From Noviherbaspirillum sp. Root189 (GTDB taxonomy: Bacteria > Pseudomonadota > Gammaproteobacteria > Burkholderiales > Burkholderiaceae_D): a stretch of 64,000 nt of DNA. The stretch is from contig NZ_LMHZ01000004.1 of the NCBI RefSeq assembly GCF_001428545.1, positions 62,001 to 126,000 of the forward strand, in the 5' to 3' direction. This document shows, in pieces, positions 16,713-25,858 of this stretch; the stretch's first letter is position 1; each line of letters begins with the position of its first letter. A model generated the notes under the pieces. The model was not told the origin of the DNA. It saw nothing but the letters and a program-made list of their open reading frames with translations, and searched no databases. The translations under genes were made by a program, and so were the position numbers.

Positions 16713-19106
16713 ATGCATAAACTCGTCACATCCAGACTTCTCCTACTCATGTTTCTGGTAGGCGCGGCTTCCGGCTTTTTCGTCAGCCTTGCTGGATGGT
16801 GGGGCCTGAATCAGACCTCCATCAATCTGGCCCTGGTAGAGGCAGGGCTTCCCGTTACCTTGACCGAACCAGGTGTGGCGAACATTCGCGCAGCCCTTCT
16901 ACAGGCCCTGAAAGAAAACGACTTTGCGCAGCGAGTACTGCTTAGCCTGTCCGGACTCGCCACTATCTTCTTTTGCCTGACCGCGTGGATCACTTACCGG
17001 GAATCAGCTGCAAAACGCCGACAATCGGTCGAACTTGAACATCGCCACGCCCTGTTTCGCACCCTGTTTGAAGGCACGCGTGAAGGTGTCATCCTGATGG
17101 CGTCCGATCAGATCAGCGAATGCAATGGAGCCGCCCTCAGACTGTTTGGCATTGCCGATACGGGCCACATGCAGACGATGGATCTCGCTTCGCTGCAACC
17201 CGCCCGGCAACCCGGCGGCGACCACTCGAACATGGGGCTGCACGCGAGAATCGACGCTGCCTGGCAGCATGGCCCGCAGACGTTTGAATGGTATTTCCAG
17301 TCAGCGGATGGCCGTGAATTTCCCGCGGAAACCGGCATCCACGCCGTGTCGGTCGGCGGCAACGCCATTGTTCAGATAACCATCAGGGACATTACGAGAC
17401 GCAAGCAGGACGAGCGATCGATGCGACTTGCCAACCAGGCGTTCGAGCATTCGCAGGAAGGCATCGCGATCACTGATGAACATGCCAACATCCTGACCGT
17501 CAATCGCGCCTTTACCGCCATTACCGGGTACTCAGGCGCGGAGGTCGCCGGACATAATCCCCGCGTCCTCGCTTCCGGGCGCCAGCCGCGTGAATTTTAT
17601 CGGCACATGTGGCAAACCGTGCGTGAATACGGGAAATGGCAAGGCGAAATCTGGAACAGGCGCAAGAACGGCGAAATCTATCCGCAGCTACTCAATATCA
17701 GCCGCCTGACGGATGACAATGGCCATGTCACCAATTATGTGGGCGTATTCAGCGATATTTCCGAGACCAAGCTCGCCGAAGAACGCCTGCTGCGCCAGTC
17801 CACCCATGATCTTCTGACTGACCTGCCAAACCGCGCGCTCTTTACAAAGCGGCTGCAACAAGCCTTGCAGACCCACGGACAACATGACGGCTCATCATTC
17901 GGTGTTTTACTACTGGATATTGACCGCTTCAAAATGGTCAACGACAGCATTGGACATGACGCCGGAGATCACTTGCTATTACAGGTGGCGCAGCGCCTGC
18001 GACGTGTCTTGCGCGAGTCCGACACACTGGCGCGGATGGGTGGCGATGAATTTGCCTTGCTTGCGCTTGGCATATCCGATGCCGACCATCTTGCAAGCCT
18101 GGCCACCAAACTGCTGCAAGTGCTACAGGAGCCGTTTATATTGCATACGCACGAGCTTCACATTGGGGCGAGCATCGGCCTTGCCCTGTACCCGATACAC
18201 GGCGCTGAGGCTGACCTACTGATCAAGCATGCCGATATCGCGCTCTATCATGCCAAGTCACTGGGAAAAAATCGCTTCGAATTCTATAGCAACGATGTGG
18301 ACAAGTGGATCATGGAGCGTATGCAACTCGAAAATTGTCTGCACGGCGCCCTCTCCCGCAATGAACTGCTTTTGCATTACCAGCCGCAGCAAAATATTGA
18401 AAGCGGCAGGATCCATGGCGTCGAAGCCCTCGTCCGGTGGCACCACCCCGAACTCGGCATGATCTCGCCCGCAAAATTCATCCCGATTGCTGAAGAAACC
18501 GGGCTGATCGTCCAGCTTGGCAAATGGATCCTGCGCACAGCATGCGCGCAAGCCCGGCAATGGATGCTGCAAGGCTTTCCGACACGGGTAGCGGTAAACG
18601 TCTCGGCTCGCCAGTTCCACCACGACAATCTTGCCGATACCGTCGCCTCCGTATTAAGCGAATTCAAGCTTCCGGCGGCGCTTCTCGAAATTGAACTGAC
18701 TGAGGGAGTCCTCATGGAGAATACCGATCATGCAATCGCCGTGCTCAACCAGCTCCATGCAATGGGTGTGCAAATTTCCATTGATGATTTTGGAACAGGT
18801 TATTCGTCATTGTCCTACCTGAAGCGGTTGTCAATACAGGTTCTGAAAATCGACCAATCATTTGTGCGTGATATCCCTGACGATCCGGACGACTGCGCTA
18901 TTGTCTCGACCATTATCCTGCTGGCCCATAACCTCAAGCTCAAGGTCATCGCCGAGGGTGTGGAAACTGAAGATCAACTCGCTTTCCTGCGCGATCATGG
19001 ATGCGATGTAATGCAAGGTTATTACTTCAGCCGTCCTTTGTCCGCTGCACAACTAACGACAATCCTGAGCAAAGGCATGGCTGCAGAAGCAGTGGAAGCG
19101 GCGTGA
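16713..19106 (+). CDS. Membrane PAS-PAS-GGDEF-EAL c-di-GMP enzyme
   Basis: 797 residues. Two membrane segments (LLLLMFLVGAASGFFVSLAG and RVLLSLSGLATIFFCLTAWI) flank a short periplasmic loop. Two PAS domains follow, beginning near HALFRTLFEGTREGVIL and AFEHSQEGIAITDEHANIL. The cyclase domain has an intact GGDEF (443-447) and an inhibitory site RESD five residues before it. The phosphodiesterase domain has EAL (571-573), DDFGTGYSSLSYLK and IAEGVETEDQ, so both activities could be functional. It probably tunes cellular c-di-GMP in response to a sensed signal. No promoter was identified. Confidence 0.93.
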   Translation: MHKLVTSRLLLLMFLVGAASGFFVSLAGWWGLNQTSINLALVEAGLPVTLTEPGVANIRAALLQALKENDFAQRVLLSLSGLATIFFCLTAWITYRESAAKRRQSVELEHRHALFRTLFEGTREGVILMASDQISECNGAALRLFGIADTGHMQTMDLASLQPARQPGGDHSNMGLHARIDAAWQHGPQTFEWYFQSADGREFPAETGIHAVSVGGNAIVQITIRDITRRKQDERSMRLANQAFEHSQEGIAITDEHANILTVNRAFTAITGYSGAEVAGHNPRVLASGRQPREFYRHMWQTVREYGKWQGEIWNRRKNGEIYPQLLNISRLTDDNGHVTNYVGVFSDISETKLAEERLLRQSTHDLLTDLPNRALFTKRLQQALQTHGQHDGSSFGVLLLDIDRFKMVNDSIGHDAGDHLLLQVAQRLRRVLRESDTLARMGGDEFALLALGISDADHLASLATKLLQVLQEPFILHTHELHIGASIGLALYPIHGAEADLLIKHADIALYHAKSLGKNRFEFYSNDVDKWIMERMQLENCLHGALSRNELLLHYQPQQNIESGRIHGVEALVRWHHPELGMISPAKFIPIAEETGLIVQLGKWILRTACAQARQWMLQGFPTRVAVNVSARQFHHDNLADTVASVLSEFKLPAALLEIELTEGVLMENTDHAIAVLNQLHAMGVQISIDDFGTGYSSLSYLKRLSIQVLKIDQSFVRDIPDDPDDCAIVSTIILLAHNLKLKVIAEGVETEDQLAFLRDHGCDVMQGYYFSRPLSAAQLTTILSKGMAAEAVEAA

Positions 19107-19205
19107 TGTTGCCCAGGCCACAAAAAAGCATGCAAGAAAATGATGAAAATGCTTACGGGAGGGGCTTCCAAAATTTGTTGAATGGGTGCTATAATTTTGT
19201 TTTTC

Positions 19206-19282
19206 GCGGCTGTAGCTCAGCTGGATAGAGTACTTGGCTACGAACCAAGGGGTCGTGGGTTCGATTCCTGCCAGCCGCACCA
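19206..19282 (+). tRNA. tRNA-Arg (anticodon ACG)
   Basis: A 77-base cloverleaf. The acceptor arm GCGGCTG pairs with CAGCCGC, the D arm contains AGCTCAGCTGGATAGAG, the anticodon arm is CTTGG-CTACGAA-CCAAG with ACG in the loop, the T arm has GGTTCGATTC, and an encoded CCA ends the gene. ACG is modified to ICG and reads CGU, CGC and CGA. Confidence 0.97.
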
Positions 19283-19800
19283 GTAATTTGAAGGGGGTTA
19301 GATTTTACGATCTAACCCCCTTTCTGGTTTTCAGGCTGCGTTTTTCTTCAGCAGTAATTTCCTTGCCGTATTTTCCCCTCAATTTTTGGTGTTATGGGCT
19401 ACTGTGCCCTCGTTGTTGCTCATTACCACAACACCCCCGTCCCTCTCTCCTTAAGCGCTAAAGATTTTCAGGCGCCTTCTCCGCAACATAGGCAACGCTT
19501 CACCTGTCGTACCGGTGCAGTAGCGCGCCGTCAGCAGAAACCAACAGTCCACGCAGCCAACACATTTCTTTTCATCTACGTTTCCATGTAGAGATTAATT
19601 TTGGAAGGGCATATGATAAAGTCGACTCAGGCATTGCTATATAGAATGACGTTCACCATGCCTAATCCTCAGGATGTCGATTTTGAAACCTTCCATACGC
19701 TGCCTGTTTGTTCAGTGTCATTGGTGTCGTACAACGCACAACCCACCAACGCAAAATTGGCTTGCAACAGAGATAAAGTACAAATGGAAGAACATTCGAC
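19283..19800 (+). other. Region between tRNA-Arg and the sensor kinase
   Basis: About 520 bp. It begins with the tRNA terminator. Beyond that I see no recognised gene, integrase or direct repeat of the tRNA 3' end. One short open frame at 19613-19804 is listed separately with low confidence. Confidence 0.6.
19291..19325 (+). terminator. Rho-independent terminator after tRNA-Arg
   Basis: A 13-bp perfect stem (AAGGGGGTTAGAT / ATCTAACCCCCTT) with a 6-base loop, then TTTCTGG. It begins 9 bp after the tRNA CCA end. Confidence 0.85.
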
Positions 19801-19804
19801 ATGA
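19613..19804 (+). CDS. Small unrecognised open frame before the sensor kinase
   Basis: 63 codons from ATG at 19613 (MIKSTQALLYRMTFTMPNP...). Its stop overlaps the kinase ATG by the ATGA arrangement, which would allow translational coupling. A purine-rich GGAAGGG lies a few bases upstream. I recognise no domain, signal peptide or membrane segment. It could equally be chance open sequence or a leader region of the kinase gene. Confidence 0.25.
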   Translation: MIKSTQALLYRMTFTMPNPQDVDFETFHTLPVCSVSLVSYNAQPTNAKLACNRDKVQMEEHST

Positions 19805-21231
19805 TGCGGGCAGAATGGCTTCCGGTTCTGATGCAAGGCTCCTTCAGCGAAATTTACATCGTTGACTGCGTCGGCCTTGGCTTCATCCAGACCAACCAGG
19901 CGGCGCAAAAGAATTTGCGATACACCTGCGAGGAGCTGTCGACGCTGAGCATGCCGGAAGTCGTGCGTGGCATATCTTTGGATGAACTCGAACGCATCCT
20001 GCATTCGCTGCACAGCGGCGAACGGGCATTCGCGGAAATTGAAACCGTTCATGCACGCAAGGATGGTTCGAACTATCCAATCGAATTGCGTTTGTTTTAC
20101 TGCGCTTCCGGTGACAAGCCAGTGTATATCGCAATAGGTAATGACCTGAGTGCCCGGCATGCCTCGGCAACCGCGCTCAGCCATTCCGAAGCGCGTTTTC
20201 GGGCGATTGTTTCCAACACGCCCGGGCTTGTCTATCAATTCCTGCAACGGCAAGATGGCAGCATTGCTTTTCCCTACCTGAGCGACGGCTGCCATGCCTT
20301 GCTTGGACTAAGCGCCGAACGCCTGCAGGCTGACTCATCGCTCTTCCTTGAACTAATTCTGCCCGAAGATCGTCAGTCTTACCTGGATTCGATGCAGGTT
20401 TCGGCAAGCAGCATGAAGGCCTGGAACTGGGAAGGCAGACTCTGGATCGAAAAATGGCACGACATCAAATGGATCAACCTGCGCTCCACGCCGCGTGCGC
20501 TCCCCGGCCAGGGGGTACAGTGGGAAGGCATCATGACCAACATCACCGAGAGCAAGCAGGAGCAGGCGGAAATCAAGTGCTCACGCGCACAGCTGGCCGA
20601 ACTGTCGGCCCACGTTGAAACCGTAAAGGAAAACGAGCGAACCCGCATCGCGCGTGAAATTCACGATGACCTGGGAGGTAACCTCACGGCGATCAAGATG
20701 GCTTTGGCATTGCTAAAAAAACGCCTGCCCGACGATGCGGCGCTCACCGAAAAAACTGCCTACGTCGATTCCCTCGTCGACCGCACCATCGAATCGATCC
20801 ACCGCATTACTGTCGATCTGCGTCCAGGCATCCTTGACTTCGGCATTGTGGCGGCGATCGACTGGCAAGCAAAAGAATTCGAGAAACAGCTGGGTATTCA
20901 CTGCACCTTCCTGTCCAGCAAAAAAGAAATCGCCCTCCACCCCGATCAGGCAACGGCCCTGTTCCGGATTTTCCAGGAAGCCCTGACCAATATCGGCAAG
21001 CATGCCGCCGCCACACAGGTAAGCGTGCGCCTGACACGCACAAACCGCAGCGTGCGGCTTGAAGTCGTCGATAATGGCAAGGGTATCGATGCCACCGATC
21101 GCATGAAACCGAAATCGTTCGGAATTCGCGGCATGGTGGAACGAGCGAGCGCACTGGGCGGGCAGCTGTCGGTGTCAAACGCTGCAAATGGCGGTACCGA
21201 AGTCAGCCTGCGCATTCCGCTCAGCCCCTAA
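19801..21231 (+). CDS. PAS-containing sensor histidine kinase (HisKA_3/NarX class)
   Basis: 476 residues without membrane segments. Two PAS-like domains (about residues 10-120 and 135-255) precede a HisKA_3 dimerisation domain with phosphoacceptor His288 in REIHDDLGGNL, then a HATPase domain (FRIFQEALTNIGKHAAAT, VVDNGKGI, SFGIRGMVERASALGG). This class pairs with LuxR-type regulators, and exactly such a gene follows 16 bp downstream. A GGAAGA ribosome site is seen 10 bases upstream of the start. The signal is unknown; the cytoplasmic PAS domains suggest an internal cue. Confidence 0.93.
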   Translation: MMRAEWLPVLMQGSFSEIYIVDCVGLGFIQTNQAAQKNLRYTCEELSTLSMPEVVRGISLDELERILHSLHSGERAFAEIETVHARKDGSNYPIELRLFYCASGDKPVYIAIGNDLSARHASATALSHSEARFRAIVSNTPGLVYQFLQRQDGSIAFPYLSDGCHALLGLSAERLQADSSLFLELILPEDRQSYLDSMQVSASSMKAWNWEGRLWIEKWHDIKWINLRSTPRALPGQGVQWEGIMTNITESKQEQAEIKCSRAQLAELSAHVETVKENERTRIAREIHDDLGGNLTAIKMALALLKKRLPDDAALTEKTAYVDSLVDRTIESIHRITVDLRPGILDFGIVAAIDWQAKEFEKQLGIHCTFLSSKKEIALHPDQATALFRIFQEALTNIGKHAAATQVSVRLTRTNRSVRLEVVDNGKGIDATDRMKPKSFGIRGMVERASALGGQLSVSNAANGGTEVSLRIPLSP

Positions 21232-21247
21232 CAATTGAAACAGCAAC

Positions 21248-21898
21248 ATGAGCGCAAACGAGCCTATCAGAATCATCATTGCCGACGACCACGCGATTGT
21301 CCGTGAGGGCCTCAAGCAGATCCTCGCAGACAGCGACGACATGATCGTCGCAGGCGACGCCGAAAACGGCGCAGACGCAGTCCGGCTTGCGCGGCGCGGC
21401 GACTCCGACGTTCTCTTGCTGGACATCTCGATGCCCGACCGCAGCGGCATCGAAGTGCTGAAACAGATCAAAAAGGAAGCCCCCGGCCTGGCCGTGCTGA
21501 TGCTGTCCATGCATCGCGAGGACCAGTATGCGATCCGTTCGCTCAAGGCAGGCGCGTCCGGCTACCTGAACAAGCAAAGTGCGCCCGCCGAACTGGTCGA
21601 TGCAATTCGCCTGGTTGCCTCCGGCCGCAAATACATCAGCGCCGCTCTGGCACAGGAACTGGCAAACCAGGTCAGCGATGAAAACCGCGACATACCCCCT
21701 CATGAAACACTGTCGGACCGCGAGTACCAGACCCTGGTGATGATCGCCTCGGGCAAGACCGTCAGCGATATCGCCGGCGAACTGTCCCTGTCGGTCAAGA
21801 CAATCAGCATGTACCGCTCACGCTTATTGCAAAAGATGAAACTGCGTCACAACGCGGAGCTGACGCACTACGCGATCAGGAATCACTTGGTTGAATAG
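21248..21898 (+). CDS. LuxR/NarL-type response regulator
   Basis: 216 residues. The receiver has the ADDH acidic pocket, phosphoacceptor Asp59 (LLLDISMPD) and the conserved Lys in YLNKQSAP. The C-terminal helix-turn-helix is LSDREYQTLVMIASGKTVSDIAGELSLS and onwards. It follows its probable cognate kinase after 16 bp. Targets are not shown by the sequence; the UvrY/FixJ-like receiver is common in regulators of lifestyle switches. Confidence 0.93.
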   Translation: MSANEPIRIIIADDHAIVREGLKQILADSDDMIVAGDAENGADAVRLARRGDSDVLLLDISMPDRSGIEVLKQIKKEAPGLAVLMLSMHREDQYAIRSLKAGASGYLNKQSAPAELVDAIRLVASGRKYISAALAQELANQVSDENRDIPPHETLSDREYQTLVMIASGKTVSDIAGELSLSVKTISMYRSRLLQKMKLRHNAELTHYAIRNHLVE

Positions 21899-22089
21899 GC
21901 TGTCATTTCAACACCAGGTCGCTCAGCTTTCATCGCTGTCCCGCACTTCCTCTGGCTTGGATTGCTACTGTTGCCTAAAGCGCAAAGTGGGAAGATATTT
22001 ATTGCCTATTGCTATCACTATTAAGCCACCACACGCGATACTATCGCTTCACGCCGGATTCCCACACCCATCCGGTTGCGAGAATACGC

Positions 22090-23823
22090 ATGCAAGACAA
22101 AGAAAAAAAACCGGAACCCCAAAGCCCTGCCGATATCGCGCGCGAGGCGTTTCGTCGGCTGGCGATGCGGCGTGTTGCACCGACGCCGGACGCCTACCGC
22201 GAGATCTACGAAGAAATCGCCGGTACCCAAACGACCGCAGGTCCTGAAAAAATTCTTGCCGATTTCGCGGCACATCTCGCAGGCACATCTGCTGACATCG
22301 CGCGGCACGCGGCCAAACTGAGTCTCGCACTCGAAAAGCGCGACTGGCCGGAATACGGGAAATCCCTGTCCCAGTTGGTGGAGCAGCATCTCGCGAGCCA
22401 ATCCAGCAAGGACGCAGCACAGCCCGCCAAGGTCGAAGCCGTGGCACAGCCGATTGCGACACCGCCCGCATTGAAATCTGCCGGCATTCCACTTGTCGAC
22501 ACACCCGCGCCAGTCGCACTCAAGTCCGCCGGACTCGCCCTGGTGGATCCGCCCGCAACGGCCGTGCGACCGTCTGTCGAAAGCTTGGCGACGGCCAACG
22601 TCGCCGTTGCTCCCGAAAGCCGGCAATTGCGGCTTCTACGCGAACTGCTGGTGCGCACGCTTACGCTGGCGCTGGGCTCATTGCTGCGTAAGGCGCCGGA
22701 ACTGCTGGAGGAATCCGAAATGCTTGCATCGTCGGCACGCAACGCGACGACTGAGCCGGCATTGAATGACATCAGCGCCCGGCTCAAGCAGCTTTGCTTT
22801 CGCATCGAACTCAAAGCCGATGATCTGGCCGAAGAACATGAACTGCTTCTCCGTCTGTTCCAGCTGCTGCTCGAAAACGTCGGCGAACTGCTTGAAGACG
22901 ATTCCTGGCTGAGCGGGCAAATCGCCAATGTGCAGGATTTGCTCAGCGGCCCGCTGAGCCGCAGCGCCCTGCTCGACGCGACACGTAGCCTGAAGGAAGT
23001 CATCTACAAGCAGGGGGCGCTCAAGCACAGCCTGAAAGAAGCGAAGGTGACGGTCAAGAACATGATGATCACCTTCATTGATCGCCTCGGCGCGGTTGCC
23101 ACCAGCACCGGTGACTTCCATCAGAAGATGGGCAACTATTCACAGAAAATCAGCCAGGCCAGGGATATCACCGAGCTGAACCACATCCTTGAAGACGTGA
23201 TGCGCGACACCAGGCACGCGCAAACGGAAATCCTGCGCTCGCAGGACGATATCATCGCCGCGAAACAGGAAGTCCAGGAAGCCGAGGCGCGCATCCAGCA
23301 ACTGGAATCCAAGCTGGAGCATATGAGTGAACTGGTCCGTGAAGACCAGTTGACAGGCAGCCTGAACCGGCGTGGACTGGACGATGCCTATGAGCGTGAG
23401 ATCGCGCGGGCGCAGCGCCGCAAGACATCGCTTTGCATCGCCCTGCTCGACCTGGACGATTTCAAACGGCTCAATGACACCTACGGCCACTCTGCGGGCG
23501 ACGACGCCCTGATCCACCTGGTGCGGGTGATCAAGGAGACCTTGCGCACCATGGATGTGGTCGCACGTTTTGGCGGTGAAGAATTCCTGATCATGCTGCC
23601 CGATACGCCGCTCGATGAAGCGGTGCAGACCGTCACCCGCATCCAGCGAGAACTGACCAAACGCATCTTCATGTACGACAACCAGAAGTTGCTGATGACC
23701 TTCAGCGCAGGCGTGGCCTTGCGGCGCGACGACGAGGATCAGGGCGACTTGATCAAACGTGCCGACGAAGCGCTGTACAAGGCGAAACGTGCGGGGAAGA
23801 ACCGGGTTGTGGCTGCGGACTAG
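22090..23823 (+). CDS. Diguanylate cyclase with N-terminal helical domain
   Basis: About 577 residues from ATG at 22090 (MQDKEKKPEP); an upstream non-ATG codon would add 27 residues of non-family sequence. The N-terminus has a conserved helical motif (APTPDAYREIYEEIAG), then an Ala/Pro-rich linker and long helical/coiled stretches (about 200-430). The C-terminal cyclase domain has GGEEF (about 495-499) and an intact inhibitory RTMD five residues before it. It should make c-di-GMP with product feedback. It is cytoplasmic. It follows the two-component pair by about 190 bp and may be regulated apart from it. Confidence 0.88.
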   Translation: MQDKEKKPEPQSPADIAREAFRRLAMRRVAPTPDAYREIYEEIAGTQTTAGPEKILADFAAHLAGTSADIARHAAKLSLALEKRDWPEYGKSLSQLVEQHLASQSSKDAAQPAKVEAVAQPIATPPALKSAGIPLVDTPAPVALKSAGLALVDPPATAVRPSVESLATANVAVAPESRQLRLLRELLVRTLTLALGSLLRKAPELLEESEMLASSARNATTEPALNDISARLKQLCFRIELKADDLAEEHELLLRLFQLLLENVGELLEDDSWLSGQIANVQDLLSGPLSRSALLDATRSLKEVIYKQGALKHSLKEAKVTVKNMMITFIDRLGAVATSTGDFHQKMGNYSQKISQARDITELNHILEDVMRDTRHAQTEILRSQDDIIAAKQEVQEAEARIQQLESKLEHMSELVREDQLTGSLNRRGLDDAYEREIARAQRRKTSLCIALLDLDDFKRLNDTYGHSAGDDALIHLVRVIKETLRTMDVVARFGGEEFLIMLPDTPLDEAVQTVTRIQRELTKRIFMYDNQKLLMTFSAGVALRRDDEDQGDLIKRADEALYKAKRAGKNRVVAAD

Positions 23824-23991
23824 CGTCCAATTCTCTTGCCAGCTCAAAGGCCCCTTCGAATTTAGCCTGCGACATTCGGAATTCGGCATTCGTGCGCAAA
23901 CAATCTGCACGATAAAAACCTTTTATGTTTCTCGATTTTTGAGAAGACAGGATAATGCTCGTCATCCACGTAAAACGCTTACCTCAAAACG

Positions 23992-25449
23992 ATGCATTCT
24001 GAACAACACCATTCTCTTGACCCGGCCGACTGGGATGAACTGCGCGCCCAGGGCCATCGCATGCTGGACGACATCTTCGACTACATGCAAAACCTGCGCG
24101 ACAAGCCGGTATGGCAGCCCGCACCGCAAGCGGTACGAGACGTTTTCCACGCGCCGCTGCCGCGCGATCCGAGCGATCTCGCGGAAGTGCATCAATCGTT
24201 CATGCAAAACATCCTCCCCTATGCCATCGGCAATGCGCATCCCGGCTTCATGGGTTGGGTGCAAGGTGGCGGCACACCAGTCGGCATGCTGGCGGAAATG
24301 CTTGCCGCAGGCATCAACGCCAACGTCGGCGGGCGTGACCAGATTCCGGTGGAGGTGGAGCGTCAGATCACGCGCTGGTTATCGGAGCTATTCGAGTTCC
24401 CGGACACGGCCAGCGGCATCTTTGTTACCGGATCATCCGTTGCGAACCTGATCGGCGTACTGGTCGGGCGAACCCGGGCAACGGGAGTCGCGGTACGAAA
24501 AACCGGAGTGGCCCAAAGTGGCAAACGGCTTATTGGTTATACATCGATCGCCGCCCATGCCTGCATCGCGCAGGCGTTCGATCTGTCGGGACTCGGTACC
24601 GAGGCGTTACGCCTGATCCCAGTCAATGCAGCCGGCCAGATGAACCTGGAGGCGCTAAGAGCATCGATCGCGTCGGACCGTGCCAACGGATACAGCCCAT
24701 TCTTTGTCGCGGGCACAGCGGGAACCGTCGACACCGGGTCCATTGACGACCTCACTACCATTGCCGACATCGCCACGCAGGAAAACCTGTGGTTCCATGT
24801 CGACGGCGCCTATGGCGCGCTTGCCATGATGGCTAAGGACCTTGCACCACGTTTTGCAGGCATCCAGCGTGCGGATTCCATCGCACTCGACTTCCACAAA
24901 TGGGCCCAGGTGCAATATGACGCGGGGTTCATCCTGGTACGCGATGGCGGAATGCACTATGACACCTTCGCCGCGCCGGCCGCCTATCTGGCGCGTGAAA
25001 CGCGCGGCATGGCTGCGGGGTCTCCCTGGCCAACCGACCTTGGCCCTGATCTGTCACGCAGTTTCCGTGCGTTGAAGACCTGGTTTTCGATCAAGACCTA
25101 TGGTGCGGATGGAATCGGCCAAGTGATGTCGCGCAGCTGTGCGCTGGCCCGATATCTTAAACGGCGCATCGACGCAGAACCGCAACTGGAACTACTTGCG
25201 CCGGTATCGCTCAATATCGTTTGCTTCCGATATCGTTGTGACAATCCCGATCGCGTCAATGCCGATATCGCCATCGCTCTGCAGGAATCGGGCATTGTCG
25301 CACCATCGACCACCATCATTAATGGCTCGCTGGCGCTCAGAGCGGCGCTGTTCAATCACAGGACCGATGAACGTGATGTCGATGCGCTTATCAAAGCGAC
25401 ACTGGAATTCGGCAAAACCGAAGTGCAGAAGCTGTCGCGTGATATCTGA
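23992..25449 (+). CDS. PLP-dependent aromatic/group II amino acid decarboxylase
   Basis: 485 residues. The N-terminal part includes HPGFMGWVQGGGTPVGMLAEML and the group II stretch FVTGSSVANLIGVLVGR. The cofactor site is visible as HVDGAYGA and DFHKW, with PLP Lys at about 303. The family decarboxylates aromatic amino acids (Dopa, Trp, Tyr) or related substrates; the actual one is unclear. It stands alone, followed by a good terminator at 25513, so it is probably monocistronic. Its link to the neighbouring signalling or flagellar genes is not evident. Confidence 0.88.
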   Translation: MHSEQHHSLDPADWDELRAQGHRMLDDIFDYMQNLRDKPVWQPAPQAVRDVFHAPLPRDPSDLAEVHQSFMQNILPYAIGNAHPGFMGWVQGGGTPVGMLAEMLAAGINANVGGRDQIPVEVERQITRWLSELFEFPDTASGIFVTGSSVANLIGVLVGRTRATGVAVRKTGVAQSGKRLIGYTSIAAHACIAQAFDLSGLGTEALRLIPVNAAGQMNLEALRASIASDRANGYSPFFVAGTAGTVDTGSIDDLTTIADIATQENLWFHVDGAYGALAMMAKDLAPRFAGIQRADSIALDFHKWAQVQYDAGFILVRDGGMHYDTFAAPAAYLARETRGMAAGSPWPTDLGPDLSRSFRALKTWFSIKTYGADGIGQVMSRSCALARYLKRRIDAEPQLELLAPVSLNIVCFRYRCDNPDRVNADIAIALQESGIVAPSTTIINGSLALRAALFNHRTDERDVDALIKATLEFGKTEVQKLSRDI

Positions 25450-25512
25450 AAGATAATTTTCGGTTTGAGCTGAGCTGAATCGGCGCAGTAACGGCACGAA
25501 AACCGCAAACTT

Positions 25513-25544
25513 TAGGGGCGAATATTTTTCGTCCCTATTTTTTT
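25513..25544 (+). terminator. Rho-independent terminator after the decarboxylase
   Basis: A 10-bp stem (TAGGGGCGAA / TTCGTCCCTA, one G-T pair) with a 5-base loop, followed by seven T residues. Confidence 0.9.
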
Positions 25545-25651
25545 GCCCGCCCCGGATTTATTACCGTCGACGGTCACGGAAAAATCTGGCTTTTCTCACT
25601 ATAGAAGGCCGGAAGCCAGCTGTTCCTACCAATTTAAAATGTTTCCGTAGC

Positions 25652-25679
25652 TAAAGATTTTTCCCGAACGACCGAAGAA
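25652..25679 (+). promoter_or_regulatory. Possible second sigma-28 promoter upstream of fliC
   Basis: TAAA, 15 bases, then ACCGAAGA. The spacing is right but the -10 matches GCCGATAA poorly. It lies 83 bp upstream of the better site. Confidence 0.35.
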
Positions 25680-25734
25680 GGCAGTGTCCGGACTGAGATC
25701 GGATGCGACTGAAAAATTAAATGCAATTTTTCCC

Positions 25735-25761
25735 TAAACTTTTTCCAGTCCCATCCGATAA
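25735..25761 (+). promoter_or_regulatory. Sigma-28 (FliA) promoter of fliC
   Basis: TAAACTTT followed at exactly 15 bases from TAAA by TCCGATAA, against the consensus TAAA-N15-GCCGATAA. The expected transcript starts about 90 bases before the fliC ATG. The gene for FliA itself is in this window. Confidence 0.85.
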
Positions 25762-25858
25762 AGATTACAACAGCGGTTCAAACAGCCCTACTGGGGTGAA
25801 CCAAAGTTGAAAAACTTAGCCGGCAAACTCGGCCCCCAGTACTAAAAGGAGAAATACC

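Larger units (their letters stand above)
25450..25858 (+). other. Upstream region of fliC
   Basis: About 410 bp with no gene. It contains the decarboxylase terminator, a sigma-28 promoter and a second weaker sigma-28-like site, leaving a leader of about 90 bases before fliC. Confidence 0.8.

Noticed and set aside
19206-19800. Possible genomic island inserted at tRNA-Arg
   Set aside because: No integrase, no repeat of the tRNA 3' end and no change in gene character was seen; the downstream genes are ordinary signalling genes.
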